Below are positions 23,401-34,817 of a stretch of 64,000 nt of DNA, piece after piece (the stretch's first letter is position 1; every line of letters starts with the position of its first letter). The notes below the pieces were generated by a model. That model saw nothing but the letters and a program-made list of their open reading frames with translations, was not told where the DNA came from and did no database searches. Both the position numbers and the translations under genes were made by a program. This DNA comes from Corallium rubrum (taxonomy: Eukaryota > Cnidaria > Anthozoa > Scleralcyonacea > Coralliidae): assembly GCA_964035015.1 (NCBI GenBank), contig OZ036010.1:10315783-10379782 (forward strand), in the 5' to 3' direction.

Positions 23401-24737
23401 TATCATTATTTGATCAATATTTCTCTACACAATATAGGTTGTCAAATTTTATGTTTTTGTACACCAGGCCATTAATGGCCTAGCTAGATCCTTCAACCCA
23501 AGGCTATTTTTCAGGGTATTTTTTCCCACTCATCTGCATATTATACAGTCAACTGACTCACCTTGCAGACACCCCACTATTACAGACACCCCGCTATTTG
23601 GGACAGGAGCTAAATCCCCAACCAAAACTACTAAGAAATGTATGGAAATAAGTTAGTACTCCTATTTTTATGGACTCCCACTATTACGGATTGTGGACAC
23701 TTCATGTGATCCCAACCAAACATTTTTATTGTTCCAGCAAAATGGGTGTTGCTAATGGGTGTGGCAGACAAAATAACTATGAATACATTGTGAAGGCTAT
23801 AAAGTTGTGATTTTCTATTGTAGCACAGGAGCTTCAAAAATGACATTCTACTGTATCGGTGATGTATACCCCCAGAGCTCAGTGGTATAGCTAAGCATTT
23901 AAATTTTCCAATAACATGGTGTTGCTACATGTAATATGTGTGGCAGACAAAATAATTATGAAGATGTTTTGAAGGTGATAAAGTTGTGGTTTCCTAGCAC
24001 CCCAGCTACATTGTATTGAATATGCCGATTGAGCAGCTATCATATTTCTCAGTCATTGTGGGTTTTTTCGGCAGTCATTATCAAAATCCATTAGATATGA
24101 GTAATATATGACATACATGTACAGAACAATCTATCTTTTGTACTTTTGGCCTTTGGATTTTCCTTTACTAAACATTCTAATGGGTTTGTTTCACATCTTG
24201 AGGTCATTGTGACCTGTGCTACAAATGAAATACATATGAACCTACTTTGAAAGAAGGTGTGGAGAATACGAAACATTCTCCTCAAGATTCCTGGCAATCT
24301 TATTAGGAACTCCAATATGTCTTCATAGCAACATAGTAGATACAGGTACAGGTACAATTTAAAACAGCTTAATCATATTCCTATCAAAAGCTTTTCCAAC
24401 AGCCAAATTTCCCAACAACAACAAGGATTTTCAGACAAAAATCCCTGTGAAGGTGTGTGTGTGTGTGTGGGGGGGGGGGGGGGTTGGGTTGCCCCCCTTG
24501 CCCTCTTCATCTTCATCTCCTTCTAATAGCTATGCCACTGCCAGAACTCCCAACATACCTTGAGTTCATGATTAATGGTGCTTACATGCACCTGTAGATA
24601 GCAGATACTAGCCAAATTTGAACATTTGCCTTGTTAATTTACCCTTCACTTGTTAATACATCTGTACAATATTTTAAAAGGGATGGGTACATCAGCAGTT
24701 AAATATGGGTTAATAATTATTTACTTTCTTCTCGCAG
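23401..24737. other. Argonaute copy 1 intron 1, distal part
   Basis: No element ends recognised. From 23,997 it matches copy 2 (39,915 on). A GT/G run at 24,456-24,483 precedes the exon 2 acceptor (TTTCTTCTCGCAG, ending 24,737). Confidence 0.6.
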
Positions 24738-25075
24738 GAAGGCAAGTAGACAGTGCAGTTGTTCCTCCCAAGAGGCCCAGCTATGGTACCAAGGGAAGGG
24801 TTATTCAGCTTCATGCTAATTTCTTTGAGTTGAAGTTGCCAAAAGGTGACATCCATCATTACGATGTCACCATCACTCCAGACAAATGCCCAAGAGCTGT
24901 CAACCATGCTGTTGTACAAATAATGGTGGACCAATATCATAAAATGTGTAGAGGTCAGAAACCCGTATTTGAAAAATACGGAAGGAAAAAGGAAAAATCT
25001 GTATAGTCGGAGCCCATTGCCTATTGATAAAGAAAAGGTAAAGACTGGCTAAAAGATCGAGCTAGGCTGGAAACA

Positions 25076-25795
25076 CATTACCTGCAGACTGCCTGCACAT
25101 TACTTGCAAACTGACTGCACATTTCCTGAAGATCTTTACCCTCAGATCTTTACCTTCATATAACCCTCAAACTGCTTGTTCATTGCCTGCAGATGGACTG
25201 CACATTGACCGCAGACTGACTGCACATTTCCTGCGGACTGACTTCACATTGCCCACAGACTGACTACACATTTCCCACAGACTGACTGCATATTGCCCAC
25301 AGACTGACTGCACATTTGCGACAGACTAACTGCACATTGCCTGCAGACTGACTGCACATTGCCTGCAGACTGACTGCACATTGCCTGCAGACTGACTGCA
25401 CATTGCCTGCAGACTGACTGCACATTGCCTGCAGACTGACTGCCCATTGCCTGCAGACTGACTGCACATTGCCTGCAGACCAACTGCACATTGCCCACAG
25501 ACTGACTGCCCATTGCCTGCAGACGAACTGCACATTGCCCACAGACTGACTGCCCATTGCCTGCAGACTGACTGCACATTGCCTGCAGACCAACTGCACA
25601 TTGCCCACAGACTGACTGCCCATTGCCTGCAGACCAACTGCACATTGCCCACAGACTGACTGCCCATTGCCTGCAGACTGACTGCACATTGCCTGCAGAC
25701 CAACTGCACATTGCCCACAGACTGACTGCCCATTGCCTGCAGACCAACTGCACATTGCCCACAGCCTGACTGCACATTGCCTGCAGGTGACTGCA
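25076..25795 (-). repeat. 22-bp minisatellite, copy 1
   Basis: Units of 22 bp (CACATTGCCTGCAGACTGACTG) are degenerate from 25,076 and regular from 25,190, about 27 units. Two positions vary in a binary way: GCCTGCAG or GCCCACAG, and CACATT or CCCATT. The unit has no stop on the minus strand, so all three minus frames are open with a 22-residue period. I do not regard these as genes. It lies in the intron after the N-domain exon. Confidence 0.95.
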
Positions 25796-25800
25796 CACTT

Positions 25801-26192
25801 ATGGACCGTTTACATGAATCCGGATTGAGTTTCAATCCGGATTGAACTCATTCCGCTTCTGATCAAACCCCTTTATCTGTTTACATGAATCCGGATTTTA
25901 AAAGATTAGTTCATTCCAGATTGAGTTCAATCCGGTTCTCATTCGGGATTGAAATTTCATTCCGGATTGAAATTTCGTTCTGGAATCATGTAAAGGTGGT
26001 GCGAGTTTCATTCCGGAATGAAAAACGTGACAGAGAGGACTAGAACAAACAATGCATGCGTGTTTTCAAATATTTACGGATTTCAGATTTGGGGTGGATT
26101 TCAATCCAGAAACCCAATTCCCATGTAAACACGGATTGACTTCGCTTTTCAGTCCGGATTGAAACTCAATCTGGATTCATGTAAACGACCCC
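25801..26192. mobile_element. TTA-flanked MITE (PIF/Harbinger-like), copy 1
   Basis: The terminal inverted repeats start TGGACCGTTTACATGAATCC, with the complement GGATTCATGTAAACGACCCC at the right end, flanked by TTA on both sides. A 3-bp TTA/TAA target duplication is typical of PIF/Harbinger. The same insertion is at 42,313-42,865 in copy 2, so it predates the duplication. Confidence 0.8.
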
Positions 26193-26715
26193 TTAGTTGA
26201 AAATAGAGAAGAAAAAATATGTGGAAAATTCAAAACTTACAATATCAAGTGCTGGCGTGTACTACAACAGTAAAAGACTCCTAAGTATTTAATTTTACTA
26301 ATTCCCAGTACCTCATGCACCCCCTTCATACAGTAGTGCTAGGGGCGGGCTTGAACCTCCTGTGCACAAATCAGCTGGGTTCTGGTCTGTATGATGGTAG
26401 AGTATAAAGGTTATAGTAAAACGACACTACATGTATGTTAAGACTTGTATAGCATGAGAATGTTTCATCTTTGATTTGTAGGTAGAGTTTGTTGTGACAA
26501 TACCAGGGGATAATGACCAAGAAAGACATTTCAAGGTTATTGTAACTTAATTTTTTTCACCAACCAACTAATACCTCAATTAGTGATTGACGGATCATGC
26601 CACAATCGGAAATTACCAATTACCGATTATTCCATGTCACAATCGGCCCGACTCCGATACCAATTATCATAATGAGTCAAACGATGCCACTAGTACTTTT
26701 TTACATACATGTCCA

Positions 26716-27050
26716 ATATAACCATCCGTTTGCAGATGCTTACGGACGGTAAGACAGGTTTGCAGATGCTTGCATTGGCTTTACAGGTCGTGCAGGTGGT
26801 ACAGATGGAAGCAGCTGCTACGGGCGGTAACAGGTGCTTACAGGTCGCACAGATGGAAGCAGCTGCTACGGACGGTAACAGGTGCTTTCAGATCGCACAG
26901 ATGGAAGCAGCTGCTACGGACGGTAACAGGTGCTTACAGGTGGTACGGATTGCACACTTAGTCTATACGCTTTACAGGTGGTACAGGTCGTGCAGATGGA
27001 AGCAGCTGCTACGGGCGGTAACAGGTGCTTACAGGTGGTACCGATTGGAC
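26716..27050 (+). repeat. 48-bp minisatellite
   Basis: The unit is ACAGATGGAAGCAGCTGCTA plus GGACGGTAACAGGTGCTT. Exact starts at 26,849 and 26,897 give the 48-bp period. Because 48 is a multiple of three, short plus-strand ORFs with a 16-residue period result and are not taken as genes. Confidence 0.85.
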
Positions 27051-27059
27051 ACTTGACAC

Positions 27060-27440
27060 TTACTCTCCTCACCTCCACTCTACTGTATGTCTTCTCTACA
27101 CTGTATGTGTTGCCTCGTCCTTACAAAAACCCCACGTCAACTTACTTTACTCTCCTCCACTGTATATGTCTTGCCTCGTTCTTACAAAAACCCGACGTCA
27201 ATTTACCCTCCTGTCCTCCACTGTATGTGTTGCCTCGTTCTTACAAAAACCCCACGTCAACTCACTTTACTCTCCTCCACTGTATGTCTTGCCTCGTTCT
27301 TACAAAAACCCGACGTCACTTTAACCTCATATCTTCCACTCTGTGTTGCCTAGTTCTTGGAAAAATCCCACGTCAACTTACTCTCCTATCCTGCAATGTA
27401 TCTCTTGCCTTCTTAAAAAACCCGACGTCAACGTACTGTA
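27060..27440 (+). repeat. 60-bp minisatellite with alternating ACGTCA words
   Basis: About six units of roughly 60 bp contain TGCCTCGTTCTTACAAAAAC and then CCCACGTCAA or CCGACGTCAA. The two spellings alternate through most of the array (27,119 to 27,430), implying a 120-bp dimeric unit. Confidence 0.8.
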
Positions 27441-29310
27441 TAAGCGCACATAGTGGGGACTTTAAGATGCTAGGACGACGACGCCGGATAAAACGCAGGA
27501 TAAGCTAGTTTTACAATTTAAACGTCACGGTTAACTGACTATTATATCTCGCATTTGAAGTCGGTTTAAAGCCTTCCAAAACGGCCCCAGTATTGCTAAA
27601 ATTATTGTAGTGTCCGCGTTTAAGTCAATCTCAAGCAACAGCTCTCATCGTTTGGCCGTTGACCTTCTCCTGAAGACGTGAACATGTCCTAAGTGGCGTG
27701 GTATGAAGAACGAGGACGCTGTTCACATTATTCTGGAGGCTTAAAATTATTCATTTTCTTTGTTTGTCAAAAAGAATTCGTTTCTTTAGACGACGGCGTC
27801 GTTGAGCGTGACGTCGTGGCATCATATAAAACTCCCTAGTAACGTTTCCGAGCGTTTTCGTATTTCTCATTTTTCTCAACGGAATCGACAACCACTTCAT
27901 TACTTCAAACACTACGAAAAGGCATGCACACATACACACTTCATATAATAATCGCAATGATTATTTACACGCTCACTACCTTTGCCCCATATTAAACTAT
28001 CATGTTTCCTCAACGTTTCACCACACAGTCATACATTTTACTTAACGTAGGCACTCAGTCAACTCATGTAAATACTCATGTTTATTACACGTCTTCACTC
28101 CTGAATGTTTATGTCCCTTTCATTATATTTTATAACCCTTAATATAACAGTTAATTAGCTAGGATACGATACTTTTTAGGAAATGTAATTTAATTTCATT
28201 TTTTTTTAATTATTTCATAGATGTCTTCACCAACTTATGTGCTAGTAATAAATATAAGATTCGCAAGAAATACGTAAGTTACGTTATTCATTTCACATAC
28301 AGTTAAAATAATGTATCGATTGATATTAGAAAATATAAGATTCAAACATATTTCATGTTGAATTTAATGTATACGCTGAATTACCTGACCATTAATTTCC
28401 GTAAGCTTACAGATTATATAAATAACAATGCATTTACAGCACATATCACTTTCATTTTCCCTACAAACTACCGTAAGAATCCGGAAAAGGGTCTGCATCT
28501 TCGAAATTTTAAATTTCCAAAGTCCATTGCAATACCATGATCCTATACAGCTACAGTATAGTTGTTTATAGTCGAGACCGAGGACAAGACACAAATGTCA
28601 AAACACCAGTCAACAGAATTAATCTGAACATAAATATCTATGTATATATTTTGTAATTAGCATTGAAACCAAGAATGACGATGAGCCAATGGACTGGCAA
28701 CAGTCGGAAGCCCTAAATGGTAAGAAAAAATAAACGTAATTTAGTTAAATTTTTTACTGCTTTTAGATTAAAGTTTTTAGCAAGTTACTTGTGCAGGGAT
28801 ATTCTCAATATTTTATCTTTTACAAACGTAATTATCCTGATCTTTCTGTACCTTAACGATTGAATTAATAATTCATATGCAGAACATTTAGTTAACATCA
28901 GAAAGCGGCTATGCTTTGTATTATGTCAGACGACCGTTAACGTATATAACAAGTAACTTTCTGTACTTGGCTACGTTTTACATTTATAACGTAACTGGCT
29001 TTTACAAAACTGTATAATTAAAGACACACGCTTATGAACTGGGACTAATTTTGTGATCAACAGTTTAACTATGGCATTTACAGAAAATGCAAATCTTCAT
29101 TACCGAGACGTTTTGTTAGTGACTATTTGATGTTTTGATATTTAAACTAAATTGCATAAATGAAATTTTCAATAGAAATTCAAGAACTAACAAAAAAATG
29201 ACGAACTTGTGATTAAATGAGCAAATGGAAATTGATTAAAGTAAGTAAGTATAATATTTATTCAATAATTTTATAAATCTAATTTTGGCTTTGGTACGTT
29301 TAATTTGGCA
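27441..29310. other. Inter-duplication spacer, no gene seen
   Basis: AT-rich sequence with only short ORFs. A GACGACGACGCC/GACGACGGCGTC pair (about 27,471 and 27,790) in opposite orientation may be remnants of a MITE. Confidence 0.5.
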
Positions 29311-29324
29311 GTAGGCTAGCTAAT

Positions 29325-29405
29325 GGTCGTGGGTCCTGGGTCATGGGTAAAATGTCGTGGGTCGTGCGTAAAAAGTCGTGGGTCGTAGGTAAGAAGTCCT
29401 GAGTT
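29325..29405 (+). repeat. Short GTCGTGGGT tandem repeat
   Basis: Four to five imperfect units of GTCGTGGGTCGTGGGTAAAA, about 21 bp each. Confidence 0.75.
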
Positions 29406-29419
29406 GTGATTTATTCCAG

Positions 29420-29521
29420 ACGCACACGGCGTTTCCGCGGACTTATTTAAATGCAATTCCTAATATTTCGAAAACTATAACACAAAATTTACCGAGAATG
29501 GTCGGAAACGCTGTGTGCGTT
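29420..29521. mobile_element. Small inverted-repeat element
   Basis: ACGCACACGGCGTTTCCG at the left pairs with CGGAAACGCTGTGTGCGT at the right, about 100 bp in total. No target duplication identified. Confidence 0.55.
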
Positions 29522-30012
29522 TACAATATATTGCTATGTATAACGTTCAGTCATATGCTTTACAATAATTTTCAAGGCCATTTCTTTGCATGGGCAGAAT
29601 TAAATAGATAACAATATAAATTTAATTAAAGGTGACACCAAGGCCAAGAGTAATTGAATACAGGAGCCCGAGCGTCGCAAGCACGAGAGGGTTAATTTGC
29701 CGGCTGCACTTACTTTCAAAATGGCGCTGGGATCGCGAGGTCGACATTTCCCGAGGACGCTTACGTCAAAGGTGCCGACAGAGAGTTGGACTTCTGGTTG
29801 ATCCTTATTCTGTGGTCAGGCGCTTCGTTCTATAATAACATTGAAAACCGCGTTTCAAATTTAACTCATTGGCTGGGCTCCGTGCATTTATAAGAGAACA
29901 GAGATCATGAATGACGTAAAATGGCGTAGAATGGCGTCAGCTGGCCGGAAAAGCCCGCCAAATTCCTAAACTACCTCACTTTTAGCTTGATTTTTCTCCT
30001 TCTTATTTTATA

Positions 30013-30195
30013 AAACAAATAAAACATACCGCTCCTGTGTATGTACTCTTACGTTTGACGTCATTTGAACACGAAAGAAGTGTAAAGGTAGTTGGCTATC
30101 GCCTCGTGCCTCTACTCAACTCTTTCGTGTTCAAATGACGTCGAACGTGCCTTTATAAGAGTACATATGCACGGAGCTTTATGTTTTATTTGTTA
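30013..30195. mobile_element. Foldback MITE, about 183 bp
   Basis: Left AACAAATAAAACATACCGCT pairs with right ATGTTTTATTTGTT. The inner arms GACGTCATTTGAACACGAAAG and CTTTCGTGTTCAAATGACGTC match over 21 bp, so most of the element folds back. Confidence 0.75.
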
Positions 30196-31779
30196 AAGAT
30201 ATATAATCTTCTCCGATAAATCATGCCCGTGCGATATCAAGCACCTGAAATATGATAAGTGAATGGATTTTCTAGCTCGGATATGAGAATTGAATGAAAA
30301 TGTCCTTCTCACCGGCGATCAGAAGGTTTTGGGTTCGAGTCCCGTTTGGCAACTCAGGAAAATTTTCTAAGTAAACTGGTTCGAAAAGCCTTTGCATTCA
30401 ACCTGAAATATCTCAAAAACGAAGCAAGGAAACGAAAAACTGCAAATGATGTTACTTTGCCATTTTAAGTGTTCTTTCAAATAAGACAAACTTAATTTTT
30501 GTTTCATAGGCATTTTAGAACAAAAACAGGTCAAACTGCGTTTGTGATGGTCTTCGGTCTGAGTCTAGTTTGTGTCACAGCCCTGACTCGCTACGAGTTA
30601 GCCTAGTTTCTAGGCCTTCCTCGGTTGACACGTTTCGGAAGTGATCCGAACGGACTCGCTGGGGAAGGCCTAGCAACATTCGTAAGCACTTTCACTTTAC
30701 AGCTCAATTGTTTATTGAGGAAGAATTGTGATGTTATGACGTCCTAAGCGTTTCCCGACACTTACTATTCCATCTGCATAAAATAATACAAACCTACTCA
30801 CCTCTGATCGACGAAAGTTCACTGTCCTAGCTTCTTATCACTAGCTTTCCTTCTGCAACCGCCAAAAGTTGAAAGTTAAACAGTTAAATTTTCATTTCGA
30901 GCTCCAATCGGAATATATTCCATAATTTCCTTCTTTCGATCGCCAAGATCTTTGGTAAAATCTTCGCAGACATCCTTATGCTTTTTATATAATATACTGT
31001 CGCTACGCTAGATCCCAGGAACACTCGAAGGACCAGAACGATTTTGGGCAGGACCTTTTCACGAATGTTGCAAGGCCTTCTCGTTTCCAGCCTCTCTCCA
31101 GTCTTCCCAAGAACCCAAGCCAACTACGTGGCCAAGCTCATGGCGGAAACATTGAACTCTAAATAAACTGGAACGATAACTCGCTTGCACGTTTTGAAGC
31201 CAACATGGGGGCCGCCATGCACGTCAACCCCAGTCCCTTTTACTGTATAACCGAGAGAAAATGAAGCTGAATTTGGTGAACTGGGTTGCAAAAACAGCTT
31301 AAAATCAAAGAAAAACTAAACTTGTTAACCACTTTTAGGCTTAAATCAAATTCCAATATACCGTAGAGTAGATGAACACTGACATGACGAGTAAAAACAA
31401 GGAAAACAGTAAAAATATAAGCTCTCAAATGAAAGTCAACAATACGCACCCAAAATTGCCATTGGTTTTGACAAATATAAAGAAAATACATATGAAACCC
31501 AGGTCTAAAATGAAGAGGTTGTTTATAAAAAGAGTTGGGTTTTAAATTTCTCAATTTTCAGTAGGAAAAAACAACAAAATGCACTTTACCGTGTGTTATT
31601 ACAGCTCTGGAATTACTCTTCGTATCGAAAAATGTCAGATTTAGCATTTCCACAACTGAAACTTGAGTTAAAGCTATAATTTAGCATTATTTAATTACTT
31701 AGCTACGAGTAAGGTCCTCTCTCCTCCGCAGAGGCTGGGAGGGGGCCTGGGAAGAGGGACCCCTGGGGAACTTATTGGG
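30196..31779. other. Spacer with tRNA-like remnant, no gene seen
   Basis: GGTTTTGGGTTCGAGTCCCG at about 30,327 resembles a tRNA T-arm/box B, but no A box precedes it. 31,490-31,690 resembles the interior of the 22.5-23.3 kb element. A 79-codon minus-strand frame at 30,884-31,123 has no recognisable domain. Confidence 0.45.
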
Positions 31780-32090
31780 GGTCTGTGAACACTTGCATGA
31801 TTGCTTGTTCCCGCCGGGAGGAGACTGGGGAAAATTGTAACCCTAAATATGGTAATTAATTATTACCACGCAGGTGATCAAATCTGCCAAAATAACATCG
31901 GTATACACACGTTACAAACCACATACTGATTCTGTCTCTCGATTTACCTTGTATTTGTCGCTTTAAACATGTAAAAGTGGATATAGTGACCACAAAACTA
32001 CGTATTTTTTAACTTGACATAAATTATTTCCCTTAAAACTTGAGATTTAATTTATGCAAGAACAAGCAATCACGCGAGTGTTTACAGACC
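31780..32090. mobile_element. Inverted-repeat MITE, about 310 bp
   Basis: GGTCTGTGAACACTTGCATG and the complement of CGCGAGTGTTTACAGACC, followed inward by ATTGCTTGTTC and GAACAAGCAAT, form terminal inverted repeats of about 30 bp. Confidence 0.7.
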
Positions 32091-32182
32091 TTTAACACTC
32101 ATAGCGAGTCATGGCTGTGACACACACTAGTCCGAGTCACGCACCCTATTGGAGGTGGGGGGTTGCTGGTGAGCTCAAAGTA

Positions 32183-32663
32183 CACGCGTACAAACGCACA
32201 ACTTGTTCACGGTTGTCAACAGGCGTGAACAATGTTGTGCTGCTCGCCGTGAACAAGTTGTCAACAAGTTGTTCACTTATGGTTCGAACAACTTGTTCAC
32301 GGATAAATCAACAGTCATGAACAAGTTGTTCCAACAGCACATTTTTACAGCCAACAACGTTGTTCGCACATGATACATACAACATGTTGTAACAGTATGA
32401 CGAAATAACAACGATGAACAACAATGTTACAACAATGGTGAACATGGTTGATGTATCAACACGTTCTTCGGTTGTTACAACATGCGTGAACAACGGTTGT
32501 TGTTTCATCAAGCAGTAAGAACTTGTTGAAACAGTGATGAACAATGTTGTTCATTTATCAATGTTGTTTACATATGTCAACAAGTTGTTACAGCATTGTT
32601 GCAAGTTGTTGCAGCATTGTTCAGGCAACAATGCTGTAATAACTTGCGAGATTTTTACGCGTG
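32183..32663. mobile_element. TA-flanked MITE with degenerate-word interior (member 1)
   Basis: Ends are CACGCGTACAAACGCACAAC and ATTTTTACGCGTG, flanked by TA on both sides, a Tc1/mariner-type target. The interior is almost entirely variations on ACAACTTGTTCAC and GTTGTTACAAC in both orientations, with no fixed period. The same ends occur at 48,111-48,495 and 56,853-57,195. Confidence 0.8.
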
Positions 32664-33325
32664 TACGTGGCTGCTTTTCAGTGGTATGATGGAGCCCGCA
32701 GTCCAGTTACATACAGTCACTAGTCAGCAGACACTTTGCTTTGTAGAAAGTTCTTCAAAATGTCATTTCATCGTTTTAATTTCTTTTTGTCTTCAGGTAA
32801 GGTTGGACTACCATTCTGTTATCGACGAGACCCTCGATGATGCCGAATGTCCCTCAGTACCACCTGCTGTCCGGGTTTACTAGATCCCTTCGCACGGATA
32901 ACGACACTTCCAAATTCAAAACCATGAACTTGGTGTAAGATAGAAGCGACTGTGCTGAGTCCATAGAGTTATGTACTATAGTACATTTCCTATGGTTATT
33001 GAAAGCGTTGCAATGTTGGTGGCAAACTTTCGCAAAATTTCTGATTCCCGCGATTATTACTTGCGCCCTTTGCCTGGATTATATTTTTTGTCTCAAAAGG
33101 CTGGAAAAAATAAATGCTATGGTTGTCTTATGTGGGGTTAGACTCAGAATGTGATTACGTTAGACGATTAAGTGTTTATGAAGTCTGTCTTATTTGATAG
33201 AACACTTAAAATAACAAAGTACATAACATCTTTTGTAGTTTTTCGTTTCCTTGCTTCGATGTTGAAATATGTTAGTTTGTTTGATATACAAATTAAACAT
33301 CTTGACGTTACATGTGTATTAAGGA
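32664..33325. other. Spacer, no gene seen
   Basis: No repeat ends or exon recognised. Confidence 0.4.
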
Positions 33326-33468
33326 CTTATTAACCGAGGGCGAGGTCTGTACGGGAAAGTATTTGCCTGAGGTTTTCGTACAGACCGAGCGACGAAGGAG
33401 CGAGGTTTGTGCGATAAAACCGAGGGCAAATACTTTCCCGTACAGACCGAGGAAACGAGGTTAATAAG
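33326..33468. mobile_element. Foldback element, part of a larger inverted repeat
   Basis: CGAGGTCTGTACGGGAAAGT is followed about 90 bp later by ACTTTCCCGTACAGACCGAG, inside outer TTATTAACC/GGTTAATAA ends. A second pair (TTATTATATGGCT at 33,474 and AGCCATATAATAA ending 33,890) suggests a larger element of about 420-560 bp that includes or abuts it. Confidence 0.65.
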
Positions 33469-34181
33469 GAATTTATTATATGGCTATTGGTTTATTTTGT
33501 TTTTAAGTTTCGAGCGTTGTTTCGCCTTCGGAGCATGCTGTTTACCTTATTAAATACCTGTTAACTTTTGTACGTGTCGCTTCTTGGCCTTCTTGTTTAC
33601 ACCAGTTCGGCTTTTATTTGTCGTGTTTTTAGACAAGCAGCGTTAAAGAAAACCCGCAGTAATGTTCAACACATTTTATTGTTCATAATATTTGAATAAA
33701 GATACCCAGTGCTCTTTTATTTGTATTCAAACCAACTCAGAATTCAGAAAAATTCTCGCCAAAACTTGCAGGGCCAAGAAAAAAGCGTATTGATCCCGAG
33801 GTCAATATCGTAAAATCCCAACCTCTCGGGAACCAATCAGCGTGCGTCGTTTTGCGTACGGGCCGGAAATCAAACCCAGCCATATAATAAAATGACTTAC
33901 TGAAGTAAGTTATATATCTTTGCTGTTATCAAACTAAATTAATTCGAAGGAAGCGTGTGGGTGTGTTTCTTCCACAACACCAAACATGTAGAATTTTCAA
34001 GTGATTAAATTTGATAATAGCAACGATATATAACCTCTGATAACTCATTATGCCGTGTGACGTAAACATTTTAAATTTGTATATTAAACAAACTAAAATA
34101 TGTCTAATGGTCATGTGGGGTGTTTTGAGCCTTTTGATTGGTTAAATCGCATTTACTCAGTTTGCAAAATGGTTGAAACTA

Positions 34182-34662
34182 AAGCCCCGGTCAAACGAGG
34201 ATGAGAGTCGATGAGAGTTGTAACTCTCGGTCGCGTTTGACCACCAACTCTCATCGACTCTCATGTACTCTTATCAACTCTCATCAACTTTGAGCTGGTT
34301 CAAATTTTTATGAGAGTTGATGAGAGTTTTTGCTCGTTTGACCGGTCATGGAGTTGGCATATGAGAGTTGATGAGAGTTTAGCGGCTAGCGGCTTGTGAC
34401 TTTTCGTGACAAGAAAAGGCAAGAATGCAAAATATATCTGTCTATTTATTTGTCCAGTACGAGATTGTAAAAACGCGAACTTTGTTTACTTCGAAATTTT
34501 TTCCTAGTCTCCCTGCTACGCGCGGTAAATCCTACAACTCTCATGGTCAACTCTCATCAACTCTCATCCTCGTTTGACCGGAGCATGAGAGTTGAGAAAA
34601 CTCTCAGACAAACTCTCGCTTGCCAACTCTCATCAACTCTCATCCTCGTTTGACCGCGGCTT
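34182..34662. mobile_element. TA-flanked MITE built from GATGAGAGTT words
   Basis: Ends are AAGCCCCGGTCAAACGAGGA and the complement of TCCTCGTTTGACCGCGGCTT, flanked by TA. The interior repeats GATGAGAGTTG and its complement many times at irregular spacing. The design resembles the CACGCG family but the words differ. Confidence 0.75.
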
Positions 34663-34817
34663 TAGTCGAAAATTGTGATGTCACCAATGGTGTGGGTATG
34701 CTTGTTTTACTGAGGTTTTTAAGTGAACTTTTCTTCAAATTCTTCATATTCTCACATTCAGATGATTATGATTACGTTTCAAATGATTTTATCGCCTTAC
34801 AAACCTGCCTAAGATTT

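Larger units (their letters stand above)
20793..26535 (+). pseudogene. Argonaute 5' fragment, copy 1 (exons 1-3, exon 2 frameshifted)
   Basis: Exon 1 is 20,793-20,811 (ATGGCGGCAGCATGTGTAG then GTAAGT), exon 2 is 24,738-25,037 and exon 3 is 26,482-26,535. Exon 1 ends in phase 1 and joins CAG|GA to give MAAACVGRQVDSAVVPP. Exon 2 encodes the Argonaute N-domain signature (KRPSYGTKGRVIQLHANFF, DIHHYDVTITPDKCPRAVN). After KPVF it carries a net 13-nt excess relative to copy 2 (24,968-24,998), which shifts the frame and brings in a stop at 25,004-25,006. Exon 3 (VEFVVTIPGDNDQERHFK) is intact. No linker-1 or PAZ exon follows before copy 2. It therefore looks like a truncated, non-functional duplicate. 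Its promoter and exon 1 could still splice in phase to exon 2 of copy 2, which would make it an alternative first exon. Confidence 0.8.
18645..26701 (+). repeat. Segmental duplication, copy 1 (Argonaute 5' region)
   Basis: Nearly the whole segment reappears in the same orientation at 35,737-43,255. Matching landmarks are TAGTTTGTTTTGGGGAAATT at the left edge, the small first coding exon, the N-domain exon, the 22-bp minisatellite, the TTA-flanked MITE and the 18-codon exon. Homology stops near ACTAGTACTTTTTTA at 26,701 (43,255 in copy 2). Copy 1 has about 1.8 kb (roughly 22,197-23,996) and a SINE/foldback cluster (21,040-21,800) that copy 2 lacks. Copy 2 has MITEs that copy 1 lacks. Confidence 0.9.

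Noticed and set aside
30884-31123. Small minus-strand gene (79 codons)
   Set aside because: No domain, no splice context and no support beyond an open frame.
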